A stretch of DNA of 64,000 bases from Nocardia sp. BMG111209 (GCF_000381925.1 NZ_KB907310.1:620001-684000); one strand, 5' to 3'; shown: positions 26,285-35,430, counted from the first letter of the stretch. The notes: generated by a model not told the origin, from the letters alone. A program made the numbers and translations.

Positions 26285-27544
26285 ATGCCGCAGGGACACA
26301 GCGCGAGTGGTCAGGGCTCGGAGGCGGCGGATTCGCGGGTGTCGCCGGTCGATCTGCGGCTGACCACGCGCGCCGATGCCGCCATTGCCGCGGCGTCGGC
26401 GGAGTTGATCGCGCTGTCGCACGCCATCCACGCCGAGCCGGAGCTCGCCTTCGGCGAGAAGCGCAGTGTCGCAAAGGCTCTCGCCCCGTTGCGGGCGCGC
26501 GGATTCACGATCGAGACGCCGGTCGCGGATCTGCCCACGGCGTTCACCGCGAGCTACGGCAGCGGGGAGCTGGTCGTCGGGCTGTGCGCGGAGTACGACG
26601 CGCTGCCGGAGATCGGTCACGCCTGCGGGCACAACATCATCGCCGCGGCTGCCGTCGGCGCGGCGCTGGGCCTGGCGGAGGTGGCCGACGCCTGCGGGAT
26701 CACGGTCACCGTGTTCGGCACCCCGGCCGAGGAGAGCGGCGGCGGCAAGGTGCTCATGCTCGAGCGCGGCGTCTTCGATCCGGCCGCGCTGGTGATGATG
26801 GTCCATCCCGGCCCGTTCGACATCGTCGCCACCCGCTCGCTGGCCTTGGCAGATGTATCGGTGACATATCGCGGTCGCGAGGCCCATGCCAGCGCCGCTC
26901 CCGAATACGGCCGCAACGCGGGGGATGCGGCCACCGTCGCCCAGGTCGCCCTCGGCTTGCTGCGACAACATCTGAAGCCCGGACAGCAACTGCACGGTAT
27001 AGTTGCCTCGGGCGGCGTGGCCCCCAACATAGTGCCCGGACATGCGGAACTGCTGTATTACCTACGCGCAGGCGACTCCGCAACCCTCGACGATCTGATG
27101 CAACGCGCGTCGGCTTGTTTCGAGGCCGGAGCACTGGCTACCGGATGCACCCATGAAATCCGGCCGCTGGCACCTCGGTATACGGAGCTCACGCCCGATT
27201 CGGCGCTACTCTTTGCTTATCGCGAGCAAATTCTCGGCACCGGCCGGGTTCCGCTCGCCGACGAGGTCGCGGCAACGCGGCCCCTGGGCAGTACCGATAT
27301 GGGAAACGTCACCAACGTGATTCCGGGCATCCACCCGGTCATCGGTATCGATGCCGGTGGCGCGGTGACCCACCAGCCCGAATTCGCGGCCGCATGTGTG
27401 ACCGCCTCCGCGGACCTCGCGGTCCTCGACGGGGCCACCGCGCTGGCACGTACCGCGATCCAGGTCGCGGGCGATCGAGTACACAGAGACAGGCTCTCGG
27501 AGCACAGGATTCGCAGAGCATCGCGACAGGAGGAACGTCGGTGA
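26285..27544 (+). CDS. amiB: M20-family amidohydrolase (AmiB1-like)
   Basis: Zinc-dependent amidohydrolase of the peptidase M20/aminoacylase group; the 419-aa product is soluble. Metal-site motifs include LCAEYDALPEIGHACGHNII, GTPAEESGGGK and the late GSTDMGNVTNVIPG. The sequence GREAHASAAPEYGRNAGDA marks the dimerisation domain. The exact substrate (N-acyl amino acid or aminobenzoyl conjugate) is unknown. Its stop overlaps the next GTG start by 4 bp (GTGA), so the two amidohydrolases are translated together, like Rv3306c and Rv3305c. The last 600 bp is less GC-rich than its surroundings. Confidence 0.88.
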   Translation: MPQGHSASGQGSEAADSRVSPVDLRLTTRADAAIAAASAELIALSHAIHAEPELAFGEKRSVAKALAPLRARGFTIETPVADLPTAFTASYGSGELVVGLCAEYDALPEIGHACGHNIIAAAAVGAALGLAEVADACGITVTVFGTPAEESGGGKVLMLERGVFDPAALVMMVHPGPFDIVATRSLALADVSVTYRGREAHASAAPEYGRNAGDAATVAQVALGLLRQHLKPGQQLHGIVASGGVAPNIVPGHAELLYYLRAGDSATLDDLMQRASACFEAGALATGCTHEIRPLAPRYTELTPDSALLFAYREQILGTGRVPLADEVAATRPLGSTDMGNVTNVIPGIHPVIGIDAGGAVTHQPEFAAACVTASADLAVLDGATALARTAIQVAGDRVHRDRLSEHRIRRASRQEERR

Positions 27545-28725
27545 GCACAAGCGGCCGGTCCGTCCGGACCGGCACGGACGCAGTGGAAGCGTGGCTGAGC
27601 GAGCACTCGGAGGACTTGATCGGCTGGCGGCGGCATCTGCACGCCAACCCCGAACTGTCCCGGACCGAATTCGCGACCACCGAATTCATCGAGACCTGGC
27701 TGGTCAAGGCCGGGCTCGAACCGCGGAAACTGCCCAGCGGCACCGGCTTACTCTGTGACATCGGCCCCGACACACCACGTATCGGCCTGCGCGCCGATAT
27801 GGACGCGTTACCCCTGCAGGAGTACACGGGCTTGTCCTTCGCCTCCACCGTCCCGGGCGTGTCGCACGCCTGTGGCCACGACGCTCACACCGCGATCCTG
27901 CTCGGCACCGCGCTGGCACTGGCCGAGCTGCCCGATCTGCCGGTCGGCGTGCGCCTGGTGTTCCAGCATGCCGAGGAGGTCATGCCCGGCGGCGCCATCG
28001 ATATGGTCGCCGCGGGCGCGATGTCGGGTGTGTCCAAGGCGTTCGCGCTGCACTGCGACCCGCGCCTGGAGGTCGGGCGCGTGGGCCTGCGGGTCGGCGC
28101 CGTCACCTCGGCCGCCGACACCGTGGAACTCGTTCTCGACTCACCGGGCGGGCACACCTCGCGCCCCCATCTGACCAGCGATCTGGTGTACGCGATCGGC
28201 ACCGTCATCACCGGCCTGCCGGGCATGCTCAGCCGGCGCGTCGATCCGCGGACCAGCACCGTGATGGTGTGGGGCGCGGTGTCGGCGGGCAAGGCGCCGA
28301 ACGCGATCCCGCAGACCGGCATGCTGACCGGCACCGTGCGCACCGGCGACCACACCACCTGGGCCCTGCTGGAACCGCTGGTGCGCGAGATCGTCGAGGG
28401 CCTGCTGGCCCCGACCGGTGTCCGGTACCAGCTGAACTACAAGCGCGGCGTCCCGCCGGTGGTCAACGACGAGCAGGCCGTGCGGATGTTCGAGGAGGCC
28501 GTGCGCACCCTCGGCCCCGACGCGCTGGCCGATACGGCACAGTCCGGCGGCGGCGAGGACTTCTCCTGGTATCTGGAGGAGGCGCCCGGCGCGATGGCCC
28601 GCCTCGGCGTCTGGTCCGGCCAGGGCGGACAGCTCGATCTGCACCAGCCGACCTTCGACATCGACGAGCGGGCGCTCGGCGTGGGCGTCCGCGTGCTGGC
28701 GAATCTGGTCCTGCAGCAGCACTGA
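27541..28725 (+). CDS. amiA: M20-family amidohydrolase (AmiA1-like)
   Basis: The 394-aa partner of the preceding gene has clear M20/hippurate-hydrolase motifs: the metal site LRADMDALPLQE, HACGHDAHTAILLG, VFQHAEEVMPGGA, and the terminal zinc His in LDLHQPTFD. The GTG at 27541 has AGGAGG about 9 nt upstream and overlaps the amiB stop. The two paralogues probably hydrolyse related N-acyl amides or form a heterodimer. A strong hairpin terminator at 28750-28786 ends the transcript. Confidence 0.9.
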   Translation: MSTSGRSVRTGTDAVEAWLSEHSEDLIGWRRHLHANPELSRTEFATTEFIETWLVKAGLEPRKLPSGTGLLCDIGPDTPRIGLRADMDALPLQEYTGLSFASTVPGVSHACGHDAHTAILLGTALALAELPDLPVGVRLVFQHAEEVMPGGAIDMVAAGAMSGVSKAFALHCDPRLEVGRVGLRVGAVTSAADTVELVLDSPGGHTSRPHLTSDLVYAIGTVITGLPGMLSRRVDPRTSTVMVWGAVSAGKAPNAIPQTGMLTGTVRTGDHTTWALLEPLVREIVEGLLAPTGVRYQLNYKRGVPPVVNDEQAVRMFEEAVRTLGPDALADTAQSGGGEDFSWYLEEAPGAMARLGVWSGQGGQLDLHQPTFDIDERALGVGVRVLANLVLQQH

Positions 28726-28749
28726 TCGATCGGCGAGCCCGTAGCGCTC

Positions 28750-28786
28750 CCGGCCCGGCCTCCGGAAAATCCGGAGGCCGGGCCGG
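28750..28786. terminator. Bidirectional terminator between amiA and the GGCT-like gene
   Basis: A perfect 16-bp GC-rich stem (28750-28765 with 28771-28786) encloses an AAAAT loop between two convergent genes. Confidence 0.85.
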
Positions 28787-28801
28787 TGCGCGTCCGGCGG
28801 T

Positions 28802-29287
28802 CTAGCTCAGCCCATAGGAGGTACCCGGGCCGACGTTGCGGCTGTTGCGGGTGCGCAGGGCGTGCGCGTATTCGCCGGGGGCGCCGGCGTTCTCGGCGGC
28901 GTCGGCGATGACCCCGAGGTAGCGCGCCGAGGGCAGGCCGCCCTCGTACGCGTCGAGCACGTACAACCAGGGCAGGACCGGTTCGGTGCCGGTCCCCGGA
29001 TTCGGGGTCACGCGTAGCCGGATCTTCTTGTGGATACCGAAATCCGAACCCTCCCAGCGATCGAGGCTCTGCTCATCCTCCGCGGAGACGTCGTACAGCA
29101 CGACGAATACGCGAGATCCGGGCTCCTCGACCACCGTCGCGAGCGGTCCCTCCCAGCCGATGTCGTCGCCGGCGAAGGTCAGGCGCCAACCCTCGAGCCA
29201 TCCGGTCCCGTACACGGGGGAGTGCGGACAGCGCTTGAGCATCTGCTCGGGATCCATGTTGGACCCGTAGGCGGCGTATATCGGCAC
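28802..29287 (-). CDS. Gamma-glutamylcyclotransferase-like protein (Rv3304-like)
   Basis: The 161-aa product has the GGCT/AIG2 fold signature: YAAYGSNMDPEQM at the very N-terminus and a candidate catalytic Glu in SAEDEQSLDRWEG. GGCT-like enzymes release 5-oxoproline from gamma-glutamyl peptides; the substrate here is unknown. The GTG at 29287 is chosen because a minus-strand TACGCT ends exactly 6 nt upstream, which makes the message leaderless and excludes longer starts. It is divergent from lpdA and convergent with amiA, the same arrangement as Rv3304 in M. tuberculosis. Confidence 0.85.
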   Translation of the reverse strand: MPIYAAYGSNMDPEQMLKRCPHSPVYGTGWLEGWRLTFAGDDIGWEGPLATVVEEPGSRVFVVLYDVSAEDEQSLDRWEGSDFGIHKKIRLRVTPNPGTGTEPVLPWLYVLDAYEGGLPSARYLGVIADAAENAGAPGEYAHALRTRNSRNVGPGTSYGLS

Positions 29288-29293
29288 TGGGAA

Positions 29294-29299
29294 AGCGTA
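29294..29299 (-). promoter_or_regulatory. -10 box for the leaderless GGCT-like gene
   Basis: On the minus strand TACGCT ends 6 nt before the GTG at 29287. It fixes the start codon. Confidence 0.65.
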
Positions 29300-29514
29300 G
29301 CGAACAACCGGCCCGGCTCCCCCGGCAAGGTTGGGATTAATTGTCACCATCGCGTTGCACGTGGGTTGCCGCGGCCCGTGGACGGTCCGTCCGGGTGACA
29401 CTGTTGTCGCGATCACAACGGGTGATGCGGTCAAACAGGGCGAGACCAGGACCGATAACGTTGGTTCGCGGACCGGAGATCCCGGACCACACAGCTCGAC
29501 AGCGGAGGTAGAAC

Positions 29515-30918
29515 ATGTCCCGCATTGCCATCATCGGGGGCGGACCCGCCGGCTACGAGGCGGCCTTGGTGGCGGCTCAGCACGGCGCGTCGGTCACGGT
29601 GATCGACAGCGACGGCGTCGGTGGCGCCTGCGTGTTGTGGGACTGTGTGCCGTCCAAGACCTTCATCGCCTCCACCGGTGTCCGCACCGACCTGCGCCGC
29701 GCGCGGGACCTGGGCATCACCGTCCACCACGCACAGGCCCAGGTGCGATTGTCCGAGGTCAACGCCCGGGTCAAGGCGCTGGCGCAGGCGCAGTCCTCCG
29801 ATATCCGGTCCAAGTTGCAGGCGGCCGGGGTCATCCTGCTGTCCGGCCGCGGCGAGATCATCGACCAGGCGCCGGGACTGGCCACGCATCTGGTGCTGGC
29901 CCGGCTGCTCGACGGTCAGGAGCGGGTCATCGAGGCCGAGGTGGTGCTGATCGCCACCGGCGCGAGCCCGCGCGTGTTGCCCGGGGCCGAACCGGACGGC
30001 GAGCGCATCCTCAACTGGCGGCAGCTGTACGACCTCACCGAACTGCCGCAGACCCTGGTGGTGGTCGGATCCGGTGTCACCGGTGCGGAATTCGTCTCCG
30101 CCTACACCGAGATGGGCGTCAAGGTGAAGCTGGTCTCGAGCCGCGACCGGGTGCTGCCCGGCGAGGACGCCGACGCCGCCCTCGTGCTCGAGGACGCGCT
30201 CGCCGAGCGCGGGGTGGAACTGGTCAAGCACGCCCGCGCCGACGCGGTGGAGCGCACCGCCGAGGGTGTCGTGGTCAAGCTGTCCGACGGCCGCACGGTC
30301 ACCGGCTCGCACGCCCTGATGACGGTCGGCTCCACGCCGAACACCGAGAATCTGGGCCTGGAGCGGCTGGGCATCCGGGTCGACAAGAGCGGCTATCTGC
30401 GTGTGGACCGGGTATCGCGCACCCAGGTGCCCGGCGTCTACGCCGCCGGCGACTGCACGGGCCTGCTGCCGCTGGCCTCGGTGGCCGCCATGCAGGGCCG
30501 CATCGCGATGTATCACGCCCTCGGCGAGGGGGTGCAGCCGATCCGCCTGAAGACGGTCGCGTCGGCGGTGTTCACCCGTCCCGAGATCGCGACGGTCGGG
30601 GTCAGCCAGACCGCCATCGACAACGGCGAGGTGCCCGCGCGCACGGTGATGCTGCCGCTGAACACCAATCCGCGGGCGAAGATGTCGGGGCTGCGCCGCG
30701 GCTTCGTCAAGATCTTCTGCCGCCCCGCCACCGGCGTGGTGATCGGCGGTGTGGTGGTGGCGCCGATCGCCTCCGAGCTGATCCTGCCGATCGCGCTGGC
30801 GGTGCAGAACAATTTGACGGTCAACGATCTCGCGCAGACCTTCTCGGTATATCCGTCACTGACCGGATCGATCACCGAGGCGGCCCGGCAGTTGATGCGC
30901 CACGACGATCTGGACTGA
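29515..30918 (+). CDS. lpdA: LpdA-type NAD(P)H flavoprotein disulfide reductase
   Basis: The 467-aa FAD enzyme has the Rossmann FAD site IAIIGGGPAGYEAA, a second NAD(P) site VVVGSGVTGAEFV, and the FAD-contact YAAGDCTGLLPLAS. It is closest to M. tuberculosis LpdA (Rv3303c), an NAD(P)H:quinone reductase. That protein has GGAAVLDDC at the active site and so lacks one redox cysteine (from memory). Here the site reads GGACVLWDC, giving C39 and C44 in the canonical C-x4-C spacing. The usual C-terminal His-Glu pair is replaced by FSVYPSLTGSITEA. GGAGG precedes the ATG. Confidence 0.9.
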   Translation: MSRIAIIGGGPAGYEAALVAAQHGASVTVIDSDGVGGACVLWDCVPSKTFIASTGVRTDLRRARDLGITVHHAQAQVRLSEVNARVKALAQAQSSDIRSKLQAAGVILLSGRGEIIDQAPGLATHLVLARLLDGQERVIEAEVVLIATGASPRVLPGAEPDGERILNWRQLYDLTELPQTLVVVGSGVTGAEFVSAYTEMGVKVKLVSSRDRVLPGEDADAALVLEDALAERGVELVKHARADAVERTAEGVVVKLSDGRTVTGSHALMTVGSTPNTENLGLERLGIRVDKSGYLRVDRVSRTQVPGVYAAGDCTGLLPLASVAAMQGRIAMYHALGEGVQPIRLKTVASAVFTRPEIATVGVSQTAIDNGEVPARTVMLPLNTNPRAKMSGLRRGFVKIFCRPATGVVIGGVVVAPIASELILPIALAVQNNLTVNDLAQTFSVYPSLTGSITEAARQLMRHDDLD

Positions 30919-31232
30919 GCTCCGCACGGAACTCGAAGGCCGCCCCACCACTGAGAATATGCGCTACCTGGAGCGATGCGGCTTGCGGCGCAGGGCATTC
31001 CGTCCGCCTTGCCGGAATCATTCTCGTGTGGTTCACTTCCCGCAGTGATGCCAATGGGTGAACGTTGGCAGGTTTCGTGTGTGTGGGGGATTTCCACTTT
31101 CCACTCCATCGGAATTCGGCGACGATCGCCCGGGCCGCCGCAGGGTGCGGCCGGTATCCGATGAGGGACAACTGGAGAGCGGCCGGATCGTCGTGACGGC
31201 GTTGCCGGCCGGGCTCGGGAAAGGGACGAGCA
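30919..31232. other. Long 5' region of the proline-rich secreted protein gene
   Basis: This 314-bp gap has no supported gene. The part around 31030-31110 is relatively AT-rich and contains GTTCAC and GTGAAC as inverted 6-mers about 22 bp apart. It probably holds the promoter and a long leader for the gene at 31233. I find no known riboswitch that I can support. Confidence 0.4.
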
Positions 31233-32387
31233 GTGAAACACCGTAAGCCCACTCGGGTGCAGCGGGCGATGGCGACCACATCGCTGCCGCTGGCCGCCGC
31301 GGCTGCCGTGGCGACCATCCTCGCGGCACCGGCCGGCGCGGATCCCAGCGATCAGCCGACCATGCCCACCACCCCTGTTGTGCCGCAGCCGAGTGACAAT
31401 TCGCAACTGCCGCAGCAGAATACGCCTTCACCCCAGCCGAACACGCCGTCGCCGCAGTCGAATACGCCGCAGCCCAACCCGCCGCAGCAGCCCGGCACGG
31501 TCACGCCGCCACAGGGCAACACCACTCCGTCGCCGAGCCAGCCGGGCGTCAACACGCCGCAGCCGGGGGTCACCACCCCGCAGCCCGGTGTGACCACCCC
31601 GCAGCCGGGCGTCACCAACCCGAACAACCCCAACAATCCGGAGCAGGGCCTGGCCGGCCCGACCCAGCCCGGCGTGACCACGCCGCGCGTGGCGCCGCTG
31701 CCGGTGCCGGGTCAGAAGGATCAGGGCCCGAATTCGGTACAGCCCGCCGTGGTTCCGGGACAGAACGGTCCGGGCGCCACCCAGCCGGATCAGGTCACCC
31801 CGCAGCCCGGACAGGGCGGCACCGTGCGCCCGGCCCAGCCGGGTCAGGGCGGTTCGGACAGCCTCGCGGGCAACGGTTCCCAGGGCGCGCCGGTGACACC
31901 GCCGCAGACCCAGTGGGCCTCGCCGAGCCTGCAGGGCGCCCCGGCCGCGCCGGTCGTCCCCATCACCGGCCCGCACACCGAGGTCGCGGCCAACGCCGAC
32001 GGTGGCACCGTGCTGCCCGGTTACGTGGCCAACACGCACCACTTCAGCAATCTGGACGGCTACGTCGGCACCGTCGGCTACAGCACGCCCAACGGCTCCG
32101 GTGACGCGGGCATCTCGGTCGAGTTCGTCGAGGCGAACAAGATCAAGGTGACCACCTACACGCACAACAGCGGCGTCGACGACGTCACCAACGAGACCTA
32201 CATCGACACCACCCAGGCCAATCTGGCCAAGGCGGCCGTCGAGGGCTGGATCCGGCAGCAGCCGGGTGGCATCGCAGCCCTCGATGCGGCCGCTCAGATT
32301 GGTAGACTCCCCGCGGGTGAACTCGGTCCCCAGACACTGGATGTCGCCGGTGTCACCGCTCAGGTCGGCGGTGACGTCCAGTACTGA
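31233..32387 (+). CDS. Secreted proline-rich protein with a conserved C-terminal domain
   Basis: The 384-aa product has a Sec signal (basic start, then LPLAAAAAVATILAAPAGA) and a Pro/Gln/Thr-rich low-complexity region of about 200 residues, including four tandem PQPGVTT-type units. A folded C-terminal domain of about 130 residues follows (HHFSNLDGYVGTVGYSTPNG, ISVEFVEANKIKVTTYTHN). There are no cysteines and no membrane anchor. The GTG start has AAGGGA upstream. The domain is not recognised. The architecture, an extended Pro-rich spacer and a small beta-rich domain, suggests a cell-wall-spanning or surface protein. The next gene also encodes a repeat-rich envelope protein. Confidence 0.75.
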   Translation: MKHRKPTRVQRAMATTSLPLAAAAAVATILAAPAGADPSDQPTMPTTPVVPQPSDNSQLPQQNTPSPQPNTPSPQSNTPQPNPPQQPGTVTPPQGNTTPSPSQPGVNTPQPGVTTPQPGVTTPQPGVTNPNNPNNPEQGLAGPTQPGVTTPRVAPLPVPGQKDQGPNSVQPAVVPGQNGPGATQPDQVTPQPGQGGTVRPAQPGQGGSDSLAGNGSQGAPVTPPQTQWASPSLQGAPAAPVVPITGPHTEVAANADGGTVLPGYVANTHHFSNLDGYVGTVGYSTPNGSGDAGISVEFVEANKIKVTTYTHNSGVDDVTNETYIDTTQANLAKAAVEGWIRQQPGGIAALDAAAQIGRLPAGELGPQTLDVAGVTAQVGGDVQY

Positions 32388-32478
32388 CACCGGGCTCGCG
32401 TCCGGCATAGTCCGAATCGACGGTGGGGCGGTCGTTGTCGACCGCCCCACGCTGGTGTCATGGTGGAAGTGACGGGTG

Positions 32479-34161
32479 ATGGTCTCCGCAGACGACTCGA
32501 AGCACGACGATTCCGAGGGGTCGGTTCCGCCCGCGCGGAATCGCGGTGACGCGGAGTTCGGGCCACCGATGTCCGAATCCGGCCCGCCGAAGAGCAATTT
32601 CGGCGCCCCGGTCGACGCCTTCGGGCCGCCGACCGGCGAACTGCCGCGATGGTCGCCCGTCGACACGCCGAATATCGGCTGGCAGCCCGCCGATTCGCCC
32701 ACCCCTGCCCCGCCGTCGGCCGCCCAGTACCGCCCGGCGCCGGAATCGGCTGCGCCACAGGCGACCCCGATGTACCGCCCCGCGCCGGATCCCTCCACCC
32801 GGCAGTTCCGCCCCGGGCCGGAGGCGCCGGGGTCCGAGTCGACCAAGCAGTTCCGCCCGGCGCCGGACGCCGCGGCGACGGAGTCCACGCGCCAGTTCCG
32901 TCCCGGGCCGAGCGCGCCCGAGTCGGCCCAGCAGTTCCGTCCGGCGCCGAGCGCACCCGGTTCTCCGCAGCAGTTCCCGCAGCCTGGCGCGCCCGGTTCC
33001 CCCCAGCAGTTCCCGCAGCCGCCGAGCGCGCCTGGTTCCGCTCAGCAGTTCCCGCAGCCGCCGAGTGCGCCCGGTTCTGCCCAGCAGTTCCCCCAGACGC
33101 CGAGTGCGCCCGGTTCTGCTCAGCAGTTCCCCCAGACGCCGAGCGCGTCCGCATCGAAATCCACCCAGCAGTTCCGTCCGGCCACGAGCGTGCCCGCACC
33201 CGGTTCCGCTCAGCCGCCGCGCCCCACACCGGACTCGGCCGGACCGGAGTCGACGCGCCAGTTCCGTTCTGGGCCCGAGGCATCGCCGCCCGAGTCGACC
33301 CGCCAGTTCCGGCCCGCGCCGGAGACGAGCAAGACCGAGTCCGCCCAGCAGGCGGCCGGACCGGAGTCGACTCGCCAATTCCGTTCCGCCCCAGAGACTT
33401 CCGCTGCACCGGAAGCGCCAGCCGCCCGCGCGGGCACCTCACCGGCCGCGGAATCGAGCACCGCGAAGTCCGCCGACCGCACCGATGCGAAGGACGAGCA
33501 GTGGTGGCGGGCGGCGGGCGCGCAGCCGGCCAAACCCTCGGCCGCACCCCGCGCCGGCGGCGGATCGCTGTGGGACGACGACACGCTCGCCAAGGCGCTG
33601 GCCCCCGCCACCCTCGCCGCCTCCACCCGCAAGAAACCGAAGCGCCGCACGCCGTGGCGGGCCATCGGCCTGGCGGCCGCGGCGATCGTATTGATCATCG
33701 GCCTGGCCGTCGTCATCGTGGCGATCACCCACAACGCCGGCTCGCATCAGGCCGCCCCGCCGCCGCCCTCGCCGTCCCCGGCCGCGGCGCTGAGCTGCCC
33801 GTCCCGGGTGGACGGCGCGGTCACCATCGGCAACGGCGCCGGCGGCACCGACAGCGGCGCCACCGCGATCCTGGGTTTCCAGCACGGGTTCTACTCCGAG
33901 CGCAACGGGACCGTCGCGCGGTCCTTCGTGGCGTCGGACGCGTCCAACGTGTCGACCGCCGACATCATCCAGAAGGCCATCGACGACCAGATTCCGCAGG
34001 GCACCACCTACTGCGTGCGGGTCGAGCAGCTGGCCAACGACAAGTACAACGTCGACCTGACCGAACACCGCCCCGACGGCACCACCACGGTGTACCACCA
34101 GCAGGTGACCACCGTCGTCCGCGACAACAAGAACCTGATCTACGCGATCAACGCGCGTTGA
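32479..34161 (+). CDS. Repeat-rich single-pass membrane protein
   Basis: The 560-aa product has a cytoplasmic N-terminal 370 residues of repeats, mainly variants of ESTRQFRPAPE and SAPGSAQQFPQP. One transmembrane helix (RAIGLAAAAIVLIIGLAVVI) follows, then an external domain of about 120 residues with two Cys (LSCPSRVDGAVTIGNG and TTYCVRVEQLANDKYNVDL). The ATG at 32479 or the GTG at 32476 could be the start. There is no signal peptide, so the repeats stay inside the cell. The external domain resembles uncharacterised Nocardia proteins in style only. Its partner may be the secreted protein encoded just upstream. Confidence 0.72.
   Translation: MVSADDSKHDDSEGSVPPARNRGDAEFGPPMSESGPPKSNFGAPVDAFGPPTGELPRWSPVDTPNIGWQPADSPTPAPPSAAQYRPAPESAAPQATPMYRPAPDPSTRQFRPGPEAPGSESTKQFRPAPDAAATESTRQFRPGPSAPESAQQFRPAPSAPGSPQQFPQPGAPGSPQQFPQPPSAPGSAQQFPQPPSAPGSAQQFPQTPSAPGSAQQFPQTPSASASKSTQQFRPATSVPAPGSAQPPRPTPDSAGPESTRQFRSGPEASPPESTRQFRPAPETSKTESAQQAAGPESTRQFRSAPETSAAPEAPAARAGTSPAAESSTAKSADRTDAKDEQWWRAAGAQPAKPSAAPRAGGGSLWDDDTLAKALAPATLAASTRKKPKRRTPWRAIGLAAAAIVLIIGLAVVIVAITHNAGSHQAAPPPPSPSPAAALSCPSRVDGAVTIGNGAGGTDSGATAILGFQHGFYSERNGTVARSFVASDASNVSTADIIQKAIDDQIPQGTTYCVRVEQLANDKYNVDLTEHRPDGTTTVYHQQVTTVVRDNKNLIYAINAR
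32944..33135 (+). repeat. 39-bp in-frame tandem repeats
   Basis: Three nearly identical 39-bp units (33019-33057, 33058-33096, 33097-33135) encode 13-residue steps containing SAPGSAQQFPQ. Two diverged units precede them from 32944. The high identity points to recent copy-number change. Confidence 0.85.
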
Positions 34162-34185
34162 GAGATTTCCCTCATCTCATAGGGT
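34158..34185 (+). promoter_or_regulatory. Predicted promoter of the PLP aminotransferase gene
   Basis: TTGAGA at 34158-34163 and TAGGGT at 34180-34185 are 16 bp apart in a locally AT-rich stretch. The -35 overlaps the stop codon of the preceding gene. Confidence 0.5.
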
Positions 34186-34254
34186 GAGAATTCGTTTTCA
34201 TCCCATGAATGAGGCGTGCGACAGTGGAGCATCCCGCTGTTTCCGGAGGTCCCC

Positions 34255-35430
34255 ATGTCGCTCGCGTACCCACCGCTGTCCAGCCGCCTCGACGGATTGC
34301 AGAGTTCGGCGATCCGCGACCTGCTGAAGCTGACCTCTCGCGACGACATCATCAGCCTCGCGGGCGGCCTGCCGGACCCGCGGCTCATGCCGGTGGACCG
34401 GATCGCCGCCGCGAGCGAGGCGACGCTGGCCGACCGGTCCCGCCTGCAGTACACCGAGTCGGCCGGTTGGGGCCCCCTGCGCGAGATCCTGGCCGAGCGG
34501 GAGTCGGCGCGGCTGGGCCGCCCGGTCCCGGTCGAGGAGGTCTTCGTCACCCACGGCTCGCAGCAGGCATTGTCGCTGCTGGCCGAGGTACTGCTCGATC
34601 CCGGCGCGCTGGTCGTGGTCGAGGATCCGGCGTATGTCGGTGCGCTGCAAGTGTTCCGGGCCGCCGGTGCGCGGATCGTGGCGGTGCCGCTGGACGCCGA
34701 GGGGATGCGCGTGGATCTGCTGGCCGACCTGCTCGCGCGCGGTGAGCGTCCGGCACTCGTCCACACGGTCAGCAACTTCCACAATCCGCGCGGCGTCACG
34801 ATGAGTGCGCAGCGTCGCGCCGCCCTCGCGGAACTGGCCGAGCGCCGAGGCTTCTGGGTGATCGAGGACGATCCGTACGGCGAACTCTGGTTCGACCGGC
34901 CGGTGCCGGAACCGGTGGCGACCCACTCGCGCAACGTGATCCGGCTGTCGAGCGCCTCGAAGATCCTGGCGCCGGCGCTGCGCGCGGGCTGGATGGTGGC
35001 CCCGGAGCCGGTGTGCCGCGGGGTGGAACTGCTCAAGCAGGGTGCCGATCTGTGCGGTTCGGCGCTGACCCAGCAGATCACCGCCGACCTGCTCGCCGAT
35101 ACGGAATGGCTTGCCGCACATGTGAACACGGTCCGCAGCCGCTACGGCGAACGAGCCAAGGCACTGGTGTCCGAACTGCGCACCCGCTTCGGCGACCGGA
35201 TCGTGAGCACCGACGCGGCCGGCGGCATGTTCGTCTGGGCCGATTTCACCGACGGCACCGACACCACCGCACTGTTGCCCCGCGCGGTCGAAAACGGCGT
35301 CGCCTTCGTCCCCGGCGCGGCCTTCGCCGTCTCGACGGACTACCGCCACAGCATGCGACTGTGCTTCACCACCGACGAGCCCGAAACCCTCGCCGAGGCC
35401 GTCGACCGGCTGCACCGCGCCATCGGCTGA
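34255..35430 (+). CDS. PLP-dependent aminotransferase (class I/II)
   Basis: The 391-aa fold-type I enzyme has the PLP lysine in SSASKILAPALRAGW, the phosphate-pocket and ring contacts in THGSQQALSL and IEDDPYGELWF, and the substrate Arg in HSMRLCF. The layout (DIISLAGGLPDPRLMP at the start) is that of the 2-aminoadipate/aromatic aminotransferase group with no MocR DNA-binding domain. The ATG at 34255 has GGAGG 5 nt upstream. Lysine, kynurenine or branched-chain substrates are all possible; the lysine pathway encoded 16 kb away does not prove a link. Confidence 0.85.
   Translation: MSLAYPPLSSRLDGLQSSAIRDLLKLTSRDDIISLAGGLPDPRLMPVDRIAAASEATLADRSRLQYTESAGWGPLREILAERESARLGRPVPVEEVFVTHGSQQALSLLAEVLLDPGALVVVEDPAYVGALQVFRAAGARIVAVPLDAEGMRVDLLADLLARGERPALVHTVSNFHNPRGVTMSAQRRAALAELAERRGFWVIEDDPYGELWFDRPVPEPVATHSRNVIRLSSASKILAPALRAGWMVAPEPVCRGVELLKQGADLCGSALTQQITADLLADTEWLAAHVNTVRSRYGERAKALVSELRTRFGDRIVSTDAAGGMFVWADFTDGTDTTALLPRAVENGVAFVPGAAFAVSTDYRHSMRLCFTTDEPETLAEAVDRLHRAIG

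Noticed and set aside
29403..29419. GTTGT-N7-ACAAC dyad upstream of lpdA as a redox-regulator site
   Set aside because: Five-base arms are common by chance, and no second copy or adjacent regulator supports it.
30976..31232. A c-di-AMP or other riboswitch before the secreted protein
   Set aside because: Only a 6-bp inverted pair is visible; I could not match any conserved riboswitch core.
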